Below, piece by piece: positions 43,953 through 50,968 of a stretch of 50,968 nucleotides of DNA. Positions within the stretch are counted from its first letter, which is position 1, and every line of letters begins with the position of its first letter. The notes beneath the pieces are model-generated. The model made no database searches. It had not been told where the DNA came from and saw nothing but the letters and a program-made list of their open reading frames with translations. This stretch comes from Planctomycetota bacterium (GTDB lineage: Bacteria > Planctomycetota > Planctomycetia > Gemmatales > Gemmataceae). The stretch spans positions 1 through 50,968 of the forward strand of contig VGXS01000030.1 of NCBI GenBank assembly GCA_016873225.1. The letters run 5' to 3'. The position numbers were made by a program, and so were the translations under genes.

Positions 43953-46900
43953 CTAGCGGATGGAAATGAAGTCGTGGTGGTTCAGAAGCGCCAGAACCAG
44001 TCCGGCGCGCGCCGCCACCGAGTCGGTGGAAAGTTCGGCGGCGCACGCCGAGGCCTCCTCCGTTGTGGGTTCACGCGCGAGCAGAATCCGGAAGGCGCGG
44101 GCGATGAAAGCGGGAGCGGACGATTGGCCGTCCGGGTCGATCCGGCTCCGCAGTTCGGAAGCCGTCTCCACCGCCAGGCGGGAATGAACCATCGCCAGCG
44201 ACTGCTGCGGGACGATGCTTTCCGACCGGCGGTAGCATTCCTGCACCCCGGCATCATCGAACTGGGCCAGGAACCGATTATGGTCGTTGTGGGAGTGGAC
44301 GAAGTAAATCGACCTGCGCCTGGACGACTCGTCATTGACCGGGATGGAGGGGCCACCGCGGGCGGTGTCGAGCCGGCCGGACATGAACAGCAGGGCGTCG
44401 CGGACAACCTGCGACTCAATCCGGTGTGACGGATACCGCCAAAGATACCTGTTGTCCGGATCAGCCGATTCGCCCGCGCCGCGCCGGGTGGAGGAATCGA
44501 GGCGGTAGGCTTGCGAAGTGACGATGAGCCGGTGGATGTGGCGCAGGCTCCATCCTCGCTCCATCAACTCAACCGCAAGGGTGTCGAGCAGTTCCGGATG
44601 GCTCGGGGGAGAGCCTTTTCTCCCGAAGTCGAACACCGTCGGGACAAGGGGTTGCCCGAAATGGCGGTTCCAGAGGTGGTTGACGATCACCCGCGCCGTG
44701 AGGGGATTGTCGGAATGGGTGATCCAGCGGGCCAAGGCGGAACGCCTGCCGGTGCTGGCGGCTGGATAGTTCCTCATGGCGGGATCGGCCTTGTCGAGAT
44801 TCGATTCAGGAGAAACGCGGGAAGCCGATAGCCTGGCGAACTTGGCACCCGGATCCTTGGCGGCCTTGCCAGCATCATCGAGGGCCTTGAGGGCTGCATC
44901 CAACGCCGGCTTGGCCGGCGCGCCGCGGACCACCCCGTCAAGCTTCGCCTTGGCCACCGCGGCGCGCGCCTTCAGAACCGCGAGGTCGGCTTCAAGCCGC
45001 GCGGCCTTCCTCGCCGAATCCATGGCCTCGGCGCGACCGGCAACCTGGTCGGCCCTGGCCTTGTGGCGGGCCTTGAGGGTCTCGGCTTCCGCTTCCTTGG
45101 CGGCCAGGTCGGCGTCGGCCCATTCGAGCTTGGCGCGAAGCTGGACGGGTGTTGTTTCCCTGGAGACGGGGTCGCCCGGTTTGTATGCGGCGGACAACGG
45201 CCTGATCTCGAAATGGTCGAATTCCACCGTGGCGGTGAAGGTGACAAGTTCCAGGGCGCCGGCCGACCGCGCGGGCACCTTGTACACAACCCCGGGTTGT
45301 CCGTCGACCAACGCCTCGACGGTCGGCCCCGAGACGCGCACCGTCAACTCGATGGGAACGCCCAACTCGATCTTGCGGGACTGCTTGGCCTCGGCCGGAT
45401 AATGGTTGGTGGCGTCCTTCCTGTAGGAAACCTGAAGCTTCGGATCCCCCTTGGCGCCGCTGAGATACACAAGATTCTCAAGGCTTGGGGAAACATCGAA
45501 GGCCAAACCGACGGATCGGTAGGGGTTGCCGCCCGTCAGCTTCAATCGAAGGACCGCCTCGAAATCAGACGGCACCGGAGAAGACAACCGCAACCGGGCA
45601 CCGCCCGGAATGACGGCCGTCTGGGCGACGGAGTTTCCCAGTACCTTCCATGAACCGTCGCCGGAGGCCTTCCAGCGGTTGGCGTCGAGCGTGTCGAAGG
45701 GTTCCTCCAGGATCGGCTTGGCGCGGGCTGCCGGCGCGGTGGATGGTGAGCCGTCCAATTCGCGGACCCGCGCGGCGGTTTCCTCCCGCTCCTTGCGGGT
45801 CGCGGCCAGCGCCTTGGCGGCCTCGGCCAGGTGGGCCTCAAGCACATCGGCGCGCGTCTCGGGGGCCGACGCTTCCAGCGGCAGGGAAACGGGAACGGGT
45901 TCGAAGCGGGCGAAGCCAAGGAAAGGCAGGGCGCCCGGGCCCATCTTCCTCGACGGATCGGGACGGGATTCGTCGCCGCGGATGTGCTTCACGGTCACCA
46001 CGGACGGGTTGGCGTCGAACACCCGCGGAAACCCGGCCGTCGGGTCGATGGAACCCGCGGGCGCGTCAAAGCGGACCTGATAAGGCTCGAACACCGCGCG
46101 AAGCCGGTAATAGTCATCCGAACGGACGGGATCATACTTATGGTCGTGGCACTTGGCGCAGTTGGTGGTGAGGCCCAGGAAGGCCTTGCCCGTGTGCTCG
46201 ATGGTCTCATCCATCCAGGTGGTCCGGTTGAACAGGAAGTAGTGCCTGGCCAGGTAACCGGTGGCCCTCAGCTTGGCCGCGTCGGTGGGATAGAGTTCGT
46301 CGGCGGCAAGCATCTGGCGAACCATCTCGTCGTAGGGGACATCCCTTTCAACGGCCTCGATGATCCAATCACGCCAATTCCAGATGTTCTTTTGGCTGTT
46401 CCTCACCTCGGCACCCAGGCCCCACCAGTCGCTGTAACGCCAGATGTCCATGAAATGGCGGGCCCATCTTTCGGCGTGGGCGGGGCTGGCCAGCAGCCTT
46501 TCGACCTCGCGCTCATAGGCGCCGGCGGCCGTGTCGCCGAGAAAGCGGTCGACGTCCCCGGGAAGGGGCGGCAGTCCCGTCAGGTCGAGGTGCAGGCGGC
46601 GCAGGAGGGTCAATTTGTCAGCCTGTGGACGGGGTGTCAGGCCATGGTCCTTCCAGCCCTTGGCCACCCAAGGGTCGATGGGGTTGCCTGCCGGTTGTGG
46701 CGAACCGGCCTTGCGAGGCTTCCTGAAGGCCCAGTGATCCCTGGGATCGGGGTCCTCAGCCTCCCGGTCCGGTCCCTGGGCGCCCGAGGCGATCCATGCG
46801 CGGATTTTGGCGAGGTCGGCGGAACCGACTTCCTCACCCTCTCCCTTGGGAGGCATCTTGCGGCCTCCGCCATGGCCGGCGGAGCGCTGCCAAAGCGGGC

Positions 46901-47102
46901 TTTCATCAGGCTTGCCTGGAACGATGGCCGGCCCCGAATCGCCGCCCGATTTCATGCGGGCCACGGTATCCAGGCGCAGGCCGCCCTTCTGCTCAAGGGC
47001 CCCATGGCAGGCCACGCAACGGACGGCGACAAGGGGCTTGATTTCTCGGCCGTAATCAACTCCGGGTACGACAAGGGCCAATAGCAGGGTGGCGCAAGAC
47101 AT
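43953..47102 (-). CDS. PSCyt1-DUF1549-DUF1553 protein with an inserted glycan-binding-like domain
   Basis: This 1049-residue exported protein begins with a short signal sequence and a planctomycete cytochrome domain with haem motif C29-V-A-C-H33. DUF1549 follows (about 130-370), including a second CxxCH in [15 protein letters not shown], and DUF1553 occupies the C-terminal third ([20 protein letters not shown] to the end). Between them lies a long insert: a coiled segment, then a jelly-roll/LamG-like region (about 470-640) resembling the DUF1080/concanavalin-type domain, then another coiled coil. Its exact function is unproven; redox or binding roles at the envelope are likely. It is the first gene of the eight-gene operon. 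Confidence 0.9.
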   Translation of the reverse strand: MSCATLLLALVVPGVDYGREIKPLVAVRCVACHGALEQKGGLRLDTVARMKSGGDSGPAIVPGKPDESPLWQRSAGHGGGRKMPPKGEGEEVGSADLAKIRAWIASGAQGPDREAEDPDPRDHWAFRKPRKAGSPQPAGNPIDPWVAKGWKDHGLTPRPQADKLTLLRRLHLDLTGLPPLPGDVDRFLGDTAAGAYEREVERLLASPAHAERWARHFMDIWRYSDWWGLGAEVRNSQKNIWNWRDWIIEAVERDVPYDEMVRQMLAADELYPTDAAKLRATGYLARHYFLFNRTTWMDETIEHTGKAFLGLTTNCAKCHDHKYDPVRSDDYYRLRAVFEPYQVRFDAPAGSIDPTAGFPRVFDANPSVVTVKHIRGDESRPDPSRKMGPGALPFLGFARFEPVPVSLPLEASAPETRADVLEAHLAEAAKALAATRKEREETAARVRELDGSPSTAPAARAKPILEEPFDTLDANRWKASGDGSWKVLGNSVAQTAVIPGGARLRLSSPVPSDFEAVLRLKLTGGNPYRSVGLAFDVSPSLENLVYLSGAKGDPKLQVSYRKDATNHYPAEAKQSRKIELGVPIELTVRVSGPTVEALVDGQPGVVYKVPARSAGALELVTFTATVEFDHFEIRPLSAAYKPGDPVSRETTPVQLRAKLEWADADLAAKEAEAETLKARHKARADQVAGRAEAMDSARKAARLEADLAVLKARAAVAKAKLDGVVRGAPAKPALDAALKALDDAGKAAKDPGAKFARLSASRVSPESNLDKADPAMRNYPAASTGRRSALARWITHSDNPLTARVIVNHLWNRHFGQPLVPTVFDFGRKGSPPSHPELLDTLAVELMERGWSLRHIHRLIVTSQAYRLDSSTRRGAGESADPDNRYLWRYPSHRIESQVVRDALLFMSGRLDTARGGPSIPVNDESSRRRSIYFVHSHNDHNRFLAQFDDAGVQECYRRSESIVPQQSLAMVHSRLAVETASELRSRIDPDGQSSAPAFIARAFRILLAREPTTEEASACAAELSTDSVAARAGLVLALLNHHDFISIR

Positions 47103-47202
47103 GTTGGCGTTCCCGTGGTGAGAACACCATGATCAGGTCGCGGGGGGATACGGTCAAGGCGGGCCGGGGGGGCGCCTCGAGCCTATGCGGATAAAATGGC
47201 GC

Positions 47203-47235
47203 GGCCCCCGGCACCCTCGCGGGTGGCCGGGGGCC
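47203..47235 (-). terminator. intrinsic-terminator-like hairpin after the oxidoreductase gene
   Basis: On the minus strand a GC-rich stem with one bulged base (arms at 47221-47235 and 47203-47216, loop at 47217-47220) starts about 16 bases after the stop. It is followed by GCGCGCCATTTTAT, which gives a short T-run. This geometry fits an intrinsic terminator separating the oxidoreductase gene from the downstream operon. Confidence 0.65.
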
Positions 47236-47251
47236 CGCCGGGAGAGGCTTG

Positions 47252-48553
47252 TCAGGAAAGCTGGGTGCTGCCAGGCACCGCGACCTTCCACTCGGGCACG
47301 GCGATGTCCTTGTTCAGGTTGGCGACATCGAGGTACACCTTGTTGGAGTTGAGCATCTGCTCCCAGGTGATGCGCTGGCCCGTGTAGGCCGATTCACGCA
47401 CCATGATGGCGGTGAGCGTCGACTCGGCGACATTCTTGAGTTCGTTGATCGGTTGTCCCTTGCGGATCGACTCGATCAGGTCGGTGTGTTCCTGCACATA
47501 GGGATCGGTGGCCTTGCGGACGGCGGTGCGCTCGATCGCCGGCTTGCCGTTGATGGTGAACCCGCCGACATGCGAGTTGCCCTTGGTGCCGGAGACGAAC
47601 TCGGTCACCGAGTTCCAGCAGTTGGAAATCTGCCGGGCCATCGAGATGCAGTGGCGGTCGCCCGAATACTCGATTTGCGCGGAGAAGAAATCGAAGATGT
47701 GTCCGTACTCGGGCTTGCTGCGGCTGCGTCCGCCCATGGCGATGACGGCCTTGGGGTGCTCATTGAAGCACCAGTTGAGCACATCCAGGTTGTGCACATG
47801 CTGCTCGACGACATGGTCGCCACAGATCCAGGTGTAGTTGTACCAGTTCCACATCTGGTACTCGAGGTCGGTCATCCCCTCCTTGCGGGCCCGTGTCCAG
47901 AGGATGCCCTGGTTCCAGTAGGCGCGGCCGGTGACGAGGTCGCCGATGGCGCCGTCATGGATTTTCTTGATGGTTTCAATGTAGGCAAGCTGGTGACGGC
48001 GCTGGGTGCCCGCGGCGGCGCCCAGTTTCTTCTTGTTGGCCTCGTCGAAGGCCTTGAGCACGGCGCGAATGCCGGGGCCGTCGACGCCGACGGGCTTCTC
48101 GGTGAACACATGCTTGCCGGCGTTGACCGCCTCAGTGATGTGGAGGGGGCGGAAGCCGGGCGGCGTGGCCAGGATCACATAATCCACATCGGGGCAGTTG
48201 ATGACCTTCTTGTAGGCGTCGAGGCCCCAGAAGACGCGGTCATCGGGAAGGTCGACCTTGTTGCCCAGTTCCTTGAGGCGGGCATCATCCTTGCCGATGC
48301 CGTTGAGGCGGCCTTGGCAACCCTTGGCCTGGCTCTCGAAGGCGTCGCCCACGGCGGTGACCACGACATTGGGGGCGGCATGGAGCACATTGTGCGCGGC
48401 ACCGGTGCCGCGGCCACCGCAACCAACCAGGCCGACGCGGATCGGCTTTTCGTTGGCGGCGGCGTACAGCGACGCGGGCAAGGCCGAGGCGGCCGCGAGG
48501 GCGGCGCCGGTCTTGAGGGCCGAGCGACGATGGATCGGAATGAGGTCTGACAT
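47252..48553 (-). CDS. Tat-exported Gfo/Idh/MocA-family oxidoreductase
   Basis: This 433-residue protein has a twin-arginine leader (HRRSALKTGAALAAASALPA), the dinucleotide-binding loop GLVGCGGRGTG at about 38-48, the NAD-contacting EKP (VFTEKPVG) and a GDHVVEQHVHNLD segment with the catalytic His positions of the family. The C-terminal domain is longer than in myo-inositol dehydrogenases, as is usual in planctomycetes. It probably oxidises or epimerises a sugar or glycoside. The start at 48553 follows GGAGACCC; a further 15 codons are open upstream. The SUMF1-fold gene lies 49 bases upstream on the same strand. Confidence 0.92.
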   Translation of the reverse strand: MSDLIPIHRRSALKTGAALAAASALPASLYAAANEKPIRVGLVGCGGRGTGAAHNVLHAAPNVVVTAVGDAFESQAKGCQGRLNGIGKDDARLKELGNKVDLPDDRVFWGLDAYKKVINCPDVDYVILATPPGFRPLHITEAVNAGKHVFTEKPVGVDGPGIRAVLKAFDEANKKKLGAAAGTQRRHQLAYIETIKKIHDGAIGDLVTGRAYWNQGILWTRARKEGMTDLEYQMWNWYNYTWICGDHVVEQHVHNLDVLNWCFNEHPKAVIAMGGRSRSKPEYGHIFDFFSAQIEYSGDRHCISMARQISNCWNSVTEFVSGTKGNSHVGGFTINGKPAIERTAVRKATDPYVQEHTDLIESIRKGQPINELKNVAESTLTAIMVRESAYTGQRITWEQMLNSNKVYLDVANLNKDIAVPEWKVAVPGSTQLS

Positions 48554-48602
48554 GGGAGGGTCTCCTAGGGGGAGGCTTGGGGTTACGGGAAAGAACAACG
48601 AC

Positions 48603-49607
48603 TCAGGGGCTCTGCTTGGTCACCTTGGAACGGATGTTGACCAGTTCGGGTTGCTCGTCCGCGGGCCGGACAATCCGGAATCCGACGAATTCCGCCGAGG
48701 TGAGCCACCAGATGCTCTGGGGGCGCTGCGGATCGAGCCGAATCCACGATTTGTCGGATCCGCGGCGGGCGCCGCTGCGCAAGAACTCGGGCTTGTCGGC
48801 CCATGAACCGCCGCGGGCCACATGGGAAAACCTTTTCTCCGATGGAACCAGCACCGGACGGACCGAAAGCTTGCCCATCGCGAAACGGGCGTAGGCGTCC
48901 TTCTCGTAATGGTCGACGCACCACTCCATCACATTGCCATGCATGTCGTGCAGGCCCCACGGGTTCGGCTTTTTCTTGCCGACCTTGTGGGCCAGTTCCT
49001 CGGAGTTGTCGGCGAACCAGGCATGCTCGCCGAGTTTCGCCTTGTCATCACCAAAGCTGTAGGCGGTGGTGGTTCCGGCCCGGCAGGCGTATTCCCACTC
49101 GGCCTCGGTCGGAAGGCGGTACCACTTGCCCGTCTTGCGGGACAGCCAACGGCAATACTCCATGGCCGTGTGATGCGTGATGCAGATCACGGGATTATCG
49201 TCCCGGCCGTGGCCGAAGGTCTCATCGGCATAGGCGGGCGTGGGGCGTGTGATCGCATCGGCCTTGAGAGCGGCCGGTTCGTCACCGCGAACCTGGGGTT
49301 GGTCCTCGGACTTCCAGTAGGCGTCGAACTCGTCCCAAGTCACCTCGCACTTGCCCATCCAGAACGGCTTCAATTCCACCTCATGCCGCGGCCCCTCGTC
49401 GGGGGAGCGACCGGTTTCGGAGTCGGCGGTGCCCATGGCGAACTTGCCACCGGGAATCGGCAGCATCTCGAATGCCACCTTCGTGCCGGAAATTGTTTCC
49501 TTGTAGGCGGTGGCGGAAGGCGCCTGCGCGATGGAGGATTCGGGGCAGAAAGCCCAGGAAACAACGGTCGCGGCCATGATTGGCAGGCTGAGACAAATCC
49601 AACGCAT
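48603..49607 (-). CDS. SUMF1/FGE-fold protein lacking the catalytic cysteines
   Basis: This 334-residue exported protein has a signal peptide (WICLSLPIMAATVVSWAF), then the formylglycine-generating-enzyme-like fold: MLPIPGGKFAMGT, ITHHTAMEYCRWLSRKTG, YRLPTEAEWEYACRAG and HGNVMEWCVDHY. The usual active-site block RGGSWxCxxxxCR reads RGGSWADKPEFLRSGAR, so both copper-binding cysteines are absent. It should therefore not be a functional sulfatase activator; other members of this fold bind ligands or act in different oxidations. The start at 49607 has AAGGA seven bases upstream. It probably shares a transcript with the oxidoreductase gene. Confidence 0.92.
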   Translation of the reverse strand: MRWICLSLPIMAATVVSWAFCPESSIAQAPSATAYKETISGTKVAFEMLPIPGGKFAMGTADSETGRSPDEGPRHEVELKPFWMGKCEVTWDEFDAYWKSEDQPQVRGDEPAALKADAITRPTPAYADETFGHGRDDNPVICITHHTAMEYCRWLSRKTGKWYRLPTEAEWEYACRAGTTTAYSFGDDKAKLGEHAWFADNSEELAHKVGKKKPNPWGLHDMHGNVMEWCVDHYEKDAYARFAMGKLSVRPVLVPSEKRFSHVARGGSWADKPEFLRSGARRGSDKSWIRLDPQRPQSIWWLTSAEFVGFRIVRPADEQPELVNIRSKVTKQSP

Positions 49608-49689
49608 GATGATCCTTCCAGGCCGACTCAAAGCCAAATCCGAAGATACACTACGAAAAATGGATTCGCAATTTGTGAGGAGACTTTTC
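49608..49689. promoter_or_regulatory. divergent promoter region, SUMF1-fold gene and apbE
   Basis: An 82-base gap separates the two divergent starts. GAGGAG at 49677-49682 is the apbE ribosome-binding site. No convincing promoter hexamers were found; the call rests on gene orientation. Confidence 0.35.
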
Positions 49690-50718
49690 ATGGTGTGGGC
49701 ACAACCAATCATATTCAATTTATTCATTATCCTCACGACATCCGCGCCAGGCCAAGCAGCATCGGGCCTCGAGCGCATGGAGGAATCGCGCAAGTGCATG
49801 GGAACAACGCTGCGCCTTGTGGTTCATGCGCCCACCGCCAATGCTGGACGCCGGGCCCTGGAACTGGCCTTCGCGCGAGCCGAGGAACTCAACGGCATCC
49901 TCAGCGATTATCAGGAACAGAGCGAATTGATGCGCCTGTGCGCCAAGGCGGGAGGCCCGCCGACGGCCGTTAGCCGCGAATTGTTCACGGTTCTCGAATC
50001 GGCCCAGGAACTGGCGCGCCTTTCCGATGGAGCGTTCGATGTGACGATCGGACCGGTGACGCGCCTCTGGCGGCTCGCGAGAAAGTCCAAGCGATTGCCG
50101 GACCAGGCCGACCTGGCGGCGGCAAAGACGCTGGTGGGGTACCGGATGGTTGAACTCACGGCACAGGGCCGATGGGTCAGGCTAGCGAAGCCGGAAATGC
50201 GGATCGACCTGGGTGGCATCGCCAAGGGTTTCACGGCTGATGAATTGCTGGAACTTCTGAGGAAGGAGGGCCTGCCCCGATCTCTCGTGGCCCTGGGAGG
50301 CGACATCACCTGCGGAGACGCGCCCCCGGGCGCCAAGGGTTGGGAAGTCGGCATCATTCCGGTTCCGGGGGAGAAAGGCGAACCCGCGAAGGTGTTCCTT
50401 CAAGGCCGGTCAATCTCAACCTCCGGAGATCTGGAACAATTCCTCGAGATCGAAGGGCGGCGCTATTCCCATATCGTCGACGCGAGGACGGGGATCGGCT
50501 CGACATCCCAAGCCATGGCCACGGTGATTGCCCCTCGGGGCATCGATGCCGACAGGCTGGCCAAGCTGGGGGTGCTGCTGCCATGGGAGAAGGCGTGGGC
50601 GATCGTTTCGAGGCAATCCGAAACCCGGATGCGCGTGGTGTTTCCCGATGGCGACGGAAGGATAAGGATGATGGCGGATCCGGGGTTTCCCGGACAGGGG
50701 AGGCGGTCGCTACCATGA
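49690..50718 (+). CDS. apbE: FAD:protein FMN transferase (ApbE family)
   Basis: This 342-residue exported enzyme attaches FMN covalently to threonine residues of target proteins, such as Rnf/Nqr subunits. It has a signal peptide (IIFNLFIILTTSAPGQAA), SDYQEQSELMRL near the start, DVTIGPVTRLW, the flavin-binding GGIAKGFTAD, LGGD and the metal-binding HIVDARTG, followed by STSQAMATV. These are the ApbE family blocks in order. I chose the ATG at 49690 because GAGGAG precedes it; the frame also opens at 49660. No target flavoprotein is visible nearby. Confidence 0.9.
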   Translation: MVWAQPIIFNLFIILTTSAPGQAASGLERMEESRKCMGTTLRLVVHAPTANAGRRALELAFARAEELNGILSDYQEQSELMRLCAKAGGPPTAVSRELFTVLESAQELARLSDGAFDVTIGPVTRLWRLARKSKRLPDQADLAAAKTLVGYRMVELTAQGRWVRLAKPEMRIDLGGIAKGFTADELLELLRKEGLPRSLVALGGDITCGDAPPGAKGWEVGIIPVPGEKGEPAKVFLQGRSISTSGDLEQFLEIEGRRYSHIVDARTGIGSTSQAMATVIAPRGIDADRLAKLGVLLPWEKAWAIVSRQSETRMRVVFPDGDGRIRMMADPGFPGQGRRSLP

Positions 50719-50860
50719 ATTTTGGATTCATTCCCATCGATTTAGCAATAGATGTCAGATTATCTTGATTTTCTCATTAGAACAGGTACCGTGACTGTCC
50801 GTATTTCATGTGCGGATGCAGGAAGGATTCGCCCCTCTTCCTTGTCCTTGGAGTCCCCGG
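50719..50860. other. intergenic stretch with probable insertion-sequence end
   Basis: No gene is visible in these 142 bases. They are more AT-rich than the preceding gene (25 of 60 G+C at 50761-50820). The segment around 50783-50810 (GGTACCGTGACTGTCCG) is a candidate terminal repeat of the transposase element, but its other end is not in the window. Confidence 0.4.
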
Positions 50861-50968
50861 ATGTCCCCCCCGCAGGTCTTGGACGACGCCATTTGGAAAA
50901 AGATTGAGAAAATCCTCCCTACTCCCGCTCCAAGAAACCACCTGTACGCCGGACGAAAGCCGGTCGAT
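50861..50968 (+). CDS. IS5-type transposase, N-terminal fragment cut by window edge
   Basis: The last 108 bases read as 36 codons beginning MSPPQVLDDAIWKKIEKILP and continuing with APRNHLYAGRKPVD. The 'LDDAIW..IE.ILP ... GRKPVD' pattern is the N-terminal DUF4096 helix-turn-helix of IS5-group transposases. GGAG lies eight bases before the ATG. The catalytic domain is beyond the window. Sequence differs clearly from the fragment at the left edge, so these are two different elements. Confidence 0.7.
   Translation, partial: MSPPQVLDDAIWKKIEKILPTPAPRNHLYAGRKPVD

Noticed and set aside
48603..49607. SUMF1-fold protein as activator of the sulfatase at 41123-42493
   Set aside because: Both catalytic cysteines are missing, and the gene is outside the sulfatase operon.
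1..50968. CRISPR arrays, rRNA or tRNA genes
   Set aside because: No regularly spaced direct repeats and no recognisable rRNA or tRNA sequence were found when reading the intergenic regions; nearly all of the window is coding.

Overview
The window looks like a piece of a planctomycete chromosome. The evidence is the density of families typical of that phylum: three DUF1501 proteins with twin-arginine leaders, a PSCyt1/DUF1549/DUF1553 cytochrome-like protein, a sulfatase, a Tat-exported Gfo/Idh/MocA oxidoreductase, a SUMF1-fold protein, PQQ/PD40-type beta-propellers and GYF_2-domain membrane proteins. Most genes are GC-rich (hand-counted lines reach about 75%), while the first ~600 bases fall to about 33-35%. 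The two window edges each contain the first codons of a different IS5-type (DUF4096-like) transposase, both pointing outward, so the sequence may be a contig that stops at repeated insertion sequences. No rRNA, tRNA or CRISPR array was recognised.

Layout. (1) 402-7197, minus: a compact five-gene cluster encoding a zinc-ribbon double-GTPase (DO-GTPase2 type), a GTPase-associated protein 1 (GAP1) homologue with a membrane anchor and coiled coil, a GYF_2-TM-trypsin fusion, a coiled-coil tail-anchored protein and a double-GYF_2 polytopic membrane protein. This resembles the NTPase-centred biological conflict or signalling systems predicted by comparative genomics and is the strongest candidate for a poorly described system. 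(2) 7297-20984: mostly housekeeping and metabolic genes: ROK glucokinase, HtrA protease, MarC protein, esterase, metallophosphoesterase, beta-hydroxyacid dehydrogenase, PolB-like exonuclease, MFS transporter plus lipase, SHOCT-like membrane protein, ClpX, an integral membrane protein and small or TPR-like proteins. (3) 21301-23413: an orphan DUF1501 gene overlapping a PD40 propeller gene. (4) 23535-33318, minus: SGNH hydrolase, two tandem paralogous helical-repeat/beta-propeller proteins, a Nuc-like PLD overlapping a Nudix hydrolase, an SDR, and a two-gene unit of large membrane-associated dynamin-like GTPases. (5) 33542-34900: another DUF1501. (6) 34911-47102, minus: eight genes with gaps of at most 26 bases or 4-base overlaps, read from a PSCyt1/DUF1553 protein through DUF1501, sulfatase, beta-helix protein, enolase-superfamily dehydratase, DapA-like lyase and MFS carrier to a ceramidase-like hydrolase. 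It reads as an outside-to-inside catabolic operon for a sulfated or acidic glycan or glycolipid. (7) 47252-50718: Gfo/Idh/MocA oxidoreductase and a SUMF1-fold protein lacking the FGE cysteines, divergent from an ApbE flavin transferase.

Starts were chosen by ribosome-binding sites, signal sequences and neighbour spacing, and differ from the longest reading frame in many genes. All functions are inferred from motifs and family resemblance seen by eye; no database search was run.
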